Source: Phytophthora sp. 'mugwort' (lineage: Eukaryota > Oomycota > Peronosporomycetes > Peronosporales > Peronosporaceae). From it: a DNA stretch of 64,000 nucleotides. Positions 11,702 through 19,878 of this stretch are shown one piece after another. The DNA is taken from the NCBI GenBank assembly GCA_033558025.1, contig JAUCEF010000013.1:1357001-1421000 (forward strand), in the 5' to 3' direction. The stretch's first letter is position 1, and every line of letters starts with the position of its first letter. The position numbers were made by a program, and so were the translations under genes. Below the pieces are notes generated by a model, which was given only the letters and a program-made list of their open reading frames with translations, had not been told where the DNA came from and did not search any database.

Positions 11702-12215
11702 ACGAGAGGTAGTACCGAGAAACGTTAACGCACGTGGCAATACTTACTGATATTGAGGAATTATTATTATTGTTGCCTTATACTGCAGCTACTATTATGC
11801 CAGGAAACGACCCTCCGTAAAATTAAACATTGTATTTTCCGATCCCTGTCCCTAATGTCGATGGAGTTCGAATATGGGCTGCTGCTGTTGACCGCTTCCG
11901 CGCGCGCAAACTACCCTCAATAAGAACGCGAGGTTGAGTCGTCTTTATCTGGCTCCGTTTTGTATCATAATCGGTGGGGATGTATTGGCGGTATGCATCA
12001 TAAAAATATTTAACTGCACAAACGAGCATGCTAACCGTAAATATATGCTCGCAGCTTTCAGACGGATAGGTTGTCATTGCTGTCGTAGACTGACCCAGAG
12101 CTAGATGAGATCGAGATTACATGCTTAGAGGCTTGTTTGGTTGTTCGCGTAGCTTCATGGTACGGATGGTGTTGACAAAGGAATAGTAACAGACTACAGC
12201 ATCTGAAGAAGAAGT

Positions 12216-12992
12216 ATGTAAGATCAGTAACTTCTCATATCACTCCACCCACTCACGCTGCCTTGGAATAGCGACAGCGGACGTTCATCAATGGGGGAGG
12301 CCAAGTCGAGAAATGGACCCAGCGCTGCAACCACCGACATCCCGAGTCAATGAATGAAGTCGAATACGATCATCAAAGTTTATGAGGTTGTCTACTAGGA
12401 AAGTCAAGTAGAAAAGAGAGTACTATAGAAATGATCCTGTAAAAGTACGGTCTTGAGTTGATAGTACAAAATGTTGCTACTGTCTATACCAGATGGTAAT
12501 TTACACGAACAGATAACCAATTTAAAAGCACGTATTATTGGTGCGAGCACTTCAACGACCATCACTCCGCGCAACGGTTGTTCCGGATGATAATTCTACA
12601 TTTTGCGGAGTCGCTGAAAGATCGCCATGGAGTTGCAAATCGTGGCATTCTTGTTGCGGTATCAGCCCTCTATAGCTGCTCCGACCGAGCTGGGGAATGC
12701 GATCTCTAGTTTCCTTGGACCATCGTCGAATCTCTCTCTTAGCGAGGGTTGCACCTTCGGCTCGACTGCGCTACTGGACTGGATCTGGGAGTCAAGCTGT
12801 CCATCAACCGCTGAAAGAACGTCTGGATGGTCTCTCACCAACTTTCTTCGGTCTGATCGTCATTACTATAACTGGCAATTCTCCAAGTCGCTGGCAGTTG
12901 TTGCTCGTCGTGGCGATTTGGTGATTCTGGAGTGGCTTTTCGAGCATTTTTCGGGCTGCGTGGTGCCTGTGAACGCGGTCGAGCTAGCGGCT
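12216..12992 (+). repeat. Inverted duplicate, right arm (ankyrin promoter and first codons)
   Basis: This arm matches the reverse complement of 2292-3068 over 777 bases. It holds about 410 bases of upstream non-coding DNA and the first 122 codons of the intact ankyrin gene. The interval between the arms (about 9.1 kb) contains a decayed DIRS-like element and a decayed hAT. The preceding stretch, 11702-12215, shows no gene. Confidence 0.9.
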
Positions 12993-14555
12993 GCCTATGG
13001 CCACATCGAGCTTTTGAAGGCGATGCTGGAGCGCGACGCTGGGTCCGAATACATGTATAATCGCGTGGCAATGGACCTTGACGTCGACCGCGGCCCGTAC
13101 CAGAGCATTCCGGAGATGCCAGTGCACTGGAATGGCACTGGCAATTGCGTCTCGTGGGGAGGTCGTAGTGTGCTTCATGCTATAGAAAATGGACATTTGC
13201 ATGTAGCACGGTGGCTATCTGATCGCACCCCGCACAAGCTCAATGACCATGAGATGGAGCTCGTCATTCGCGCCGCTCTCAACGCTGGCGCTGTGGATTT
13301 GGCAGAGGTCTTTCTGCCAGCAGGCAGAAGTATCTTCGACTATGTTGATGCTTGCTTCCATCCTAACGTGATCGAGATAGTGCTGAATGCTACATGGCAG
13401 CAGCTGAATCGCAACAACGCTGCTGTAGCAGTACACCACCTTGCACGAGCGGGACGTCTGGACCTCATTCAGCAATTGATGAGTCGCTACAGTCCGCCTG
13501 CAATGGCTGATGAAGCGTGGTTGCAATTTTGGAGGCTGGCGATGCATGAGGCAATTAAACGGAAGGACTTGCCAATGCTTCAGTGGCTGTTGATTCATCC
13601 GACTGGACAAGAATTGGTTGCCACCGCGCACGGGACTAACACGTGTCTTGGTTTCGTTGAGGTTGCGGCCTCAAATGGGTGTCTTGAAATCATGCCATAC
13701 TTGGTTGATCGAGGTATTGCGAGTGGATATGAGGCCGCTCTAGTGCAAGCAGTTTACACGGGTCAATTGGGCGCTGTAAAGTGGTTGCTTCCGCACATCA
13801 CGAAGCTTACGGAACTAGATGCGCACAATCTGATGGATGACGCCGCGAAATATGGTCATTTGGACATCCTCCAGTTTTTTCATGGCACAACCCCGTCGGC
13901 AAGCTCCCCAAAACGACGTCAGAATGAGCAGCAAAACGCGGTGGGCTTGGTCTTTCCGGGTGGTCTGAAGCGTGACCACGCGTATGACCACGTGGACACA
14001 CTGGAACTGATTCGGTCGAAGGGTTGCTCGTCACAGGCTTTGAATTTCGCAGCTGCACACGGATACCTGGAGGTGGTGCAATGGTTACACGCTAATCGCA
14101 TTGAAGGCTGCACGACATTTGCTATGGACAACGCTGCGGCTAACGGCTATCTGGAGGTGGTAGAATGGCTTCAAGTTCACCGCTCGGAGGGTTGTACAAC
14201 GCAAGCGATGGATCTCGCCGCTCAAAACGGACACTTGGCGATTGTCAAGTGGCTCAGATGCAATCGCTCAGAGGGATGTACATTCAAAGCGATTGAGAAG
14301 GCAATTAGCAACGGTCACTTGCAAGTCGCGAACTGGATAAGGACGCATTATCCTGATCACTATCCTGCAATGGTAGGAAAATCGATTTGCACAGACAACA
14401 TGCTGGAGGTCCTGCTTTTCCTGCATGTGCATTACCCGTACGTGTTCACGATATGGTTTTGTGCGAGGCTTCAACGGATGCATGTGAGTCGTAATGGGGA
14501 GGGGAATGAGAGCTTTGCGATAGAATGGCTGGAAACACACCATTCAGATCGCTAG
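12627..14555 (+). CDS. Ankyrin repeat protein, intact
   Basis: A 642-residue single-exon ORF. The first 70 or so residues form a conserved head (PTELGNAISSFLGPSSNLSL and a DWIWESSC block) shared with the decayed paralogues in this window. The rest is ankyrin repeats. From about residue 466 to 578 they have a strict 28-residue period of the form GCTTQAMDLAAQNGHLAIVK, shorter than the usual 33. No signal peptide or membrane segment is seen, so a cytosolic or nuclear protein-binding role is likely but the partner is unknown. The start is the first ATG of the conserved head. It is the only intact member here; its upstream region and first codons are duplicated in inverted orientation at 2292-3068. 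Confidence 0.85.
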   Translation: MELQIVAFLLRYQPSIAAPTELGNAISSFLGPSSNLSLSEGCTFGSTALLDWIWESSCPSTAERTSGWSLTNFLRSDRHYYNWQFSKSLAVVARRGDLVILEWLFEHFSGCVVPVNAVELAAAYGHIELLKAMLERDAGSEYMYNRVAMDLDVDRGPYQSIPEMPVHWNGTGNCVSWGGRSVLHAIENGHLHVARWLSDRTPHKLNDHEMELVIRAALNAGAVDLAEVFLPAGRSIFDYVDACFHPNVIEIVLNATWQQLNRNNAAVAVHHLARAGRLDLIQQLMSRYSPPAMADEAWLQFWRLAMHEAIKRKDLPMLQWLLIHPTGQELVATAHGTNTCLGFVEVAASNGCLEIMPYLVDRGIASGYEAALVQAVYTGQLGAVKWLLPHITKLTELDAHNLMDDAAKYGHLDILQFFHGTTPSASSPKRRQNEQQNAVGLVFPGGLKRDHAYDHVDTLELIRSKGCSSQALNFAAAHGYLEVVQWLHANRIEGCTTFAMDNAAANGYLEVVEWLQVHRSEGCTTQAMDLAAQNGHLAIVKWLRCNRSEGCTFKAIEKAISNGHLQVANWIRTHYPDHYPAMVGKSICTDNMLEVLLFLHVHYPYVFTIWFCARLQRMHVSRNGEGNESFAIEWLETHHSDR

Positions 14556-14764
14556 CCAGCTCAGGAGTATCTAGCAGTTGAGGACGGGATGGATAAGAAA
14601 TAGCCTATCTTTCGTATTGAAGAATATCCAAGTGATAGTCTACGTGGATCATCTATCTCTAGCCGAAGAAGCTACTAACATATGGCGTAAGACTAGACAC
14701 AACCTAGCCAAGCTTCTTCCACTGGGTCGCACGGAAGCCCGAGACCGCGAATGATTTCCTGTTT

Positions 14765-14816
14765 TCGCCCGTTAATCGCGTAGGTGTCATACGACACCTA
14801 CGCGATTAACGGGCGA
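14765..14816. repeat. Perfect hairpin with 24-bp arms
   Basis: Arms at 14765-14788 and 14793-14816 are perfect reverse complements around the 4-base centre ATAC, followed by a T-run at 14817-14823. It lies about 210 bases downstream of the ankyrin stop. The form resembles a bacterial rho-independent terminator but the host is eukaryotic, so a foldback element or recombination scar is more likely. Confidence 0.85.
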
Positions 14817-15079
14817 TTTTTTTGCTGCAGGAAATAACTTGGAGATAGTTGTTAATACAGATTCCCACGGTTTCCGTGCCCGAGTTTGAAAACGAGGGTC
14901 ACGGCACTGACGATAGAGCACTCCACCGCACATATCGATCTGATTGGGAAGATAAAATGGCCCGACTTGCTTCGCTGCATCGATCGATATCGGTCAGACA
15001 ACTTATCCCCGATACACTACTGCATATAATGTTTGAGAGGCTGCACTCGTCAATAAACCCATTGCATCCACGGGCGTGT

Positions 15080-17171
15080 TCACGATATTATCTGCTCGAG
15101 GTGTTGATTAAACGAGAGTTTGGGAATTTTTTGGAGCGAGCTCAATGCCACAAGCTCAAGCCGTTGGAGTTCCGCGAGATACTGGATTTCAGCCACTTCC
15201 GTGATGCTAAGCAGCAGAGCCAGCGGTATGCTCTTCAAGTTATATAAACCGTTCAAGCTCGGCAACTCAGGAAGGAGCTGATGATATTCCAAGTGCATAA
15301 AAGTCAACGAATTCATGTGCGAGAAGGCAGTGAGAGGCATTTTCCGGACGTTCGTTCCACCAAATTTGCATGGATGTCGCTGCATCAAGCAAAATTATGG
15401 GTTAGCAACGCATCAACGAAGCGTGTGTGAGCCGGTGACCCACGTATAGAAATTCCAGCTTGTAGAAGACTTCGAACCAGTCGGGAATAACTTCTACGCC
15501 AGTGTAGTAAAGAGATCTACACATAATACAACAAGCAGTTACAGTAACCACCTCAGCTACAGGGCAAGTTGTCCTTTGTAACACGTACAGAAATTCGAGG
15601 TTGACACAATGCTGGAGCTCATCAGGCCAAAACTCCATCTGCCGGTTGGTGAGCTGAAGCACCTGCAGATCCCCAGACGCTGCAAGAGCTCGAACACAGT
15701 TTCTGTCACATTAATCGGATGAATCCATTATAAGTCTTCGGAGCTCGATCCACGTCGACGAGGGCGAGGCATGGGCAAGTTTCCTGATGATCCCATCGAT
15801 ACGCAAATGCTAGACACTGTTGGTACGCCTTGCATGATTCCTGTGATCTGCTATACTTTTAGCAGTATACGCTATGGCAAACGCACTTGCCACAAGAAAC
15901 AGAGCCCCTACCCAACGAGGAACAGCATTCTGGTTTCTTAACTTGGCCAAGTTGCTGCTTGTCGACCGCAAGTTCCTGCGGCGCTGGTAGATAACTTCAA
16001 CCAGACGCGACAGCCGATAGCTGAACGAGATATTTGATCGTCAAGCGAACAACTAGATTCGACCACGTGAGTATTCGAAGCGAGTCAAAGCAGAACCGGA
16101 AAAGCGTCGTGACAATTGGGTCGGCCTGCATCCGGGCTTGCTGCTGGAAACTGCCTGGAGAGAAAATCTCGAGGTTGAGTCGAGCGACTTCACGGTCCAG
16201 ATCGAAAGCCGTGTAGGAGTATACTAACACGAAAATTGGGGCCATGATCGCAAATATCATGTCGAATCTACCATAATGAAAGATAGGGTGAGAAAAGAAC
16301 GAACGGACAATGAAAAAGAACACGATAGAAACTTACACAGTGTCCGCCAGCACTTCGGTGAATGCCGAGTGTGATACCGGGTAGAGGATGAAGAATGCTT
16401 GAAATAAACAGCTGAAGGCAATAAATATAGAGAGTAGCGTAGCTATGACACGGGTCGACAGCGAATCCCGACTCCAGTAGGTGATGCAGCTGGATAGCTT
16501 CAACAACAAGATCCCCACCCTTGAACAGCACATTCTAGTCGTCCAAAATGGAAAATTCAGGCATTGGGACATCTTCGAAGACTAGTCAAAAGAGACTGTA
16601 CTACGACGTACCCAAAACTTCCGATACTTCCCATAGTACCCTGTTAACTCAATCCGAAACATTGCTGCATGGTGTAGGTATCTACCGATGAATGGTAATC
16701 AGGCTACCCAGACTGCATCAACTTCCCCCTTTCTCGGCCTGGTCGGGACAATTGGGTTCCGTAGCACCGTCATTTTAGTAGCACGTGTACGTAGCTGATT
16801 GCTAATACAACAAGAACTACAGCATTTACACCCATAAGTCCTGGCTCCGGGTCGATAATGAGCCAGAATTGACCGTAGTTAAACTGGACTGTGTCCATCA
16901 GATAACTAGCCGTATCATTTGGTGCTATGGTCAATATTATCAGCCATACCGTCCAGCAAACGGAGACGCCTGCAGTGACAAACAGTAACATTCCGATAGG
17001 AGTAAACGCCTTCAAGAAGTCACCAGGTTTGGTAGCTGAGTCATTCTCGACAGCAGTCGGGCCTCCAACATCTCGAGGTTTACTTGGTTCCTGCGACAGA
17101 ATGCGTATAATTTTGCCGATCGGCGTCTCCTTAGAACTCGGTTGAAATCCCCGCGGTAGACGCCTTGGCAT
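15080..17171 (-). pseudogene. Oomycete TM-LRR family gene, multi-exon, decayed
   Basis: Minus-strand blocks spell a known oomycete-type protein: N-terminal membrane segments (16770-17171), a middle part with FKGGDLVVEAIQLHHLLESG (about 16470-16530), a further membrane block (15997-16267), a conserved Cys-rich stretch with CLAFAYRWDHQETCPCL (about 15740-15800), and leucine-rich repeats (15581-15660, 15420-15510, 15080-15388). A clear 69-base intron runs from 16336 (GTAAGT) to 16268 (TAG) and joins the frame correctly. Further introns end near 15515 and 15385. In-frame stops near 16537 and frameshifts near 16000 and 15800 indicate a pseudogene or poorly kept gene. The role is probably membrane-associated; the ligand is unknown. 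Confidence 0.6.
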
Positions 17172-18013
17172 TGTGCTCCGCGGTCTTGTTGTATCGGTTG
17201 TGCCAGTCGCTGCTGGGGGTGGGTTGACGATCAGAACGCGTCAGGCGAGGCAGCTTAAGTTGTATTTTGAGCAACTTAAATAAAAGCCAGCACATATCTG
17301 CAGTCCCGAGTGAGCGATCAAGACATTGCTCTCAATGGAATCGATAGGCTTAGAATAGTTTTACAAGTTTACGAAGCTGAAAAAAAAATAACTGTGCTGG
17401 TCCATTTCAGCGAGAGGGTCAACACCTCTGCATGCTGCAAAATGTCGTAATAAATCTGTGTCCATGCCTCGACACGGAATGCCCTCTGAACCAGCCGAAC
17501 GTAGTAAAGCGAAGGCTTCTCGAAATCATCGGTGTTCAGACGTGTGAGCCCCCAGCGAAAACCGCCGACTTCGTCGTCACTCCGTCCAAAGAAGAGGTCG
17601 ACGCCTCTGGCGGGGTCAATCTAGGATGCATGTGATAAGCCATTACACGCCAGCTCTTCACGAGTTTGTACGAAGCAAGGGGGTTACATTGGGCATTGAG
17701 CTGCGCAAGAGAGGTGGCCTCGCGTGCCTCAAGAATTGACACATTGGCCTTGAAGCTGACGTCAGCAACCCCATTCTCGAACAATCGATCGCTGTGATAG
17801 GTGCGACCACAATGGTCGTGCGAAGGTGGTATATCTTTTCCATATTTACCATCTCGGCGTTCCATTTTGCAAACATACCCATTTATATTCATAGAATTAC
17901 GTATATCCGCATATGTTCTTCAAGTATGTAGTTGTATGTCGCAGGAATGTCGTTTCAACAAGGACCGCACAAGATCATCGTGACCCGCTTCCGGCGCGTT
18001 CGGTGGCCGGCGA
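17172..18013. other. Intergenic stretch, no defended gene
   Basis: No gene I can defend. A 118-codon minus-strand frame at 17536-17892 has no recognised motif and overlaps other open frames. The last few hundred bases probably hold the upstream regulatory region of the chaperonin gene. Confidence 0.4.
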
Positions 18014-18026
18014 TCAATTCGCATTT
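18014..18026 (+). promoter_or_regulatory. Oomycete initiator-like motif upstream of chaperonin 10
   Basis: TCAATTCGCATTT closely resembles the oomycete initiator and flanking region (TCATTYYNCAWTTT consensus as I remember it). It lies 27 bases before the proposed ATG at 18053, the distance expected for a short oomycete 5' leader. One base is extra compared with the consensus. Confidence 0.5.
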
Positions 18027-18052
18027 CGCTCGCTCTTCCACATATCAAAACT

Positions 18053-18462
18053 ATGGTGCGTTTTGTCCCCATAACCTACGTAATCTTGGGTCTTCTAATC
18101 GGCAATACCCTTTCTCCTCTCGCCAATTCTGTCCGCTCACCTCCCGCATGTATCAATGATTGCAGAGCTCTCTCCGCAAGCTGATCCCTTTTGGCAACCG
18201 CGTGCTAGTCAAGCGCTTCGAGGCCGTAGCCAAGACGGCGAGCGGCATCTACCTGCCTGACGCCGAGACTAAGCAGCAGAATGAGGGCGAGGTCGTGGCC
18301 GTGGGCCCCGGTGCCCGCGCTCCGGACGGCAAGCTCGTCCCGGCTCAGAGCGCCGTGGGCGACAAGGTGCTGCTGCCAGAGTACGGCGGCAGCTCGGTGA
18401 AGCTGGGCGACAAGGAGTTCTTCCTGTTCCGCGACGAGGACATTCTCGGCAAGCTCCAGTAG
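18053..18462 (+). CDS. 10 kDa mitochondrial chaperonin (GroES/HSP10), one intron
   Basis: Co-chaperonin that caps the Hsp60 ring in the mitochondrial matrix and helps protein folding. The coding part from 18166 has the family's whole length (about 100 residues): the start RKLIPFGNRVLVKRFE, the mobile-loop area TASGIYLPDA, the central GEVVAVGPGAR, GDKVLLPEYGGS and the end FFLFRDEDILG. No ATG precedes this in frame; the codon before the splice site is TTG. I propose the ATG at 18053-18055 as a one-codon first exon. The intron is 18056-18165 (GTGCGT to TTGCAG), giving M-SSLRK. Read-through from that ATG without splicing meets a TGA near 18182. A possible AATAAA lies at 18617. Confidence 0.85.
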
Positions 18463-18469
18463 ATGCCTC

Positions 18470-19630
18470 ATGTTAGACGCCTCCTGGAGGTTATTGGAGG
18501 GTAGTTTACCCCGCACAGACAAGCCCACAACCGCGTCGGCGTTGTTTTGAGTTTTTTACTCGAATACGTTGCATTTCGATCCTCATTTACGTCGAGGAGG
18601 AAAAAGGATGCGGGAAAATAAAGTATGTTAGCCCGGTTTAAACGAGTTTCTTCTCGTGTGTATGTTTTGTTATGTGGCTGCTTATGATAATCGTTGTTAG
18701 CGACAGAGGCTGGATGGTCGGGTGCAGGGCAGTGGAGAGTTGGCAACTGGTGGATTTGAGTTTGAACGCTGTGCTCTTGACTTGGCGCCCGCCGACAAAG
18801 ATGGATTGTCGAGGAACTAGGAACAGGAACTTCTGGAACGTGTGCAGCACGTCGGCGGCCTCTACTGGGTCGTGAGTTTGTTGGCGCGAGGATGTTGACA
18901 CGGGTCGATGACACTCGCGTCAAAGTCCTTGCCGACCACGAAGTTGCCAACTTTGTACTAACTTCTGCGCTCGCCCGGACAGCAAGACATACATAAATGT
19001 GTACGACGACCATGGACTGCTGCTTAGAATGGCGCACTGCATTTGATGCAGCAAAGGCGAACGTGACCTGATTCGGGAGAAGCAGGCATCCGTGATTTGC
19101 TGTCCCAAATCGGACTTCTCGCCCTCCAACTCTGAACGAGCGTCGACTGCTTCAAGACGGCATCAAGGTCGGACTGGTCACCGACGTGTCGGGTGACTTC
19201 TCGCAATCGAGCCATTTGTCACACTGTCATCGTGTCCAAGCTTGCCTCCATCGGCAACGACAGTTCGAGCGAGGAAGACAATGGTTCGCCGCACGTGGAG
19301 GATCTCGTTTGCAGACTCTTGACCACGCTGAATTATCTCCCAGATGCGACTGCACCGGCACTTGGCGAACGTTCCCTTGAGATCTCGACCAATACACGCC
19401 TCCGCTTCGCTGTGTAGTTCGCACAAATCTCGGTGTGACCACGGGAATTCACAGCTCCTTCTTCTTGTTCTGAACATAGGGACAAAGTCTCTCATCTGTT
19501 CAATCGACGGCTGCGTCTTTTCCTGCAGTCTGGACGGCCCATTGCGGTCCATGTTGACCTTCCCAAGTAGCCTCGCTGGCCTACTTGTTCCAATTCGTCC
19601 ATCAGAACCTTTGTACATTTCTACATGTAC
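18470..19630. other. Intergenic stretch, no defended gene
   Basis: No gene is recognised. Short open frames exist on both strands (for example minus 18468-19037 and 19178-19618) but show no family motif. A stretch read on the plus strand at about 19250-19420 might be an eroded segment related to the linker of the downstream kinase, which I cannot confirm by eye. Confidence 0.35.
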
Positions 19631-19719
19631 CGCGGCAAAATAGCAGCCTCAGACGCTCTCTCAACCCTTGCGAACCCTTGCGGACTTGAGAGACCGTCTG
19701 AGGCTGCTATTTTGCCGCG
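19631..19719. repeat. Long near-perfect hairpin upstream of kinase gene
   Basis: Arms 19631-19654 and 19696-19719 are perfect 24-base reverse complements. They extend inward to about 34 bases with one mismatch. The loop contains two tandem copies of ACCCTTGCG. It ends 160 bases before the kinase start codon. No coding role; it could be a foldback element or affect expression of the kinase. Confidence 0.85.
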
Positions 19720-19878
19720 ACCTGATTGGCTGGACGTATCGGTGTGGACCACTACGTCGTGACGCTTCCGACGTGGCTGTAGCCATTTGAACATGGTTGC
19801 GTCAGACCCACACTTCCGTCGAGATCCCATCTCACTTCTCCAGCAGCGCTCCACCAGACACTTAACGTCCACAGGAAG

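Noticed and set aside
14765..14816. Bacterial-type rho-independent terminator
   Set aside because: The stem followed by a T-run fits the shape, but the genome is eukaryotic and similar hairpins occur elsewhere without T-runs or a gene end.
14849..15247. A 132-codon plus-strand ORF
   Set aside because: Much of it is antisense to the LRR exons on the minus strand. No motif of its own is seen.
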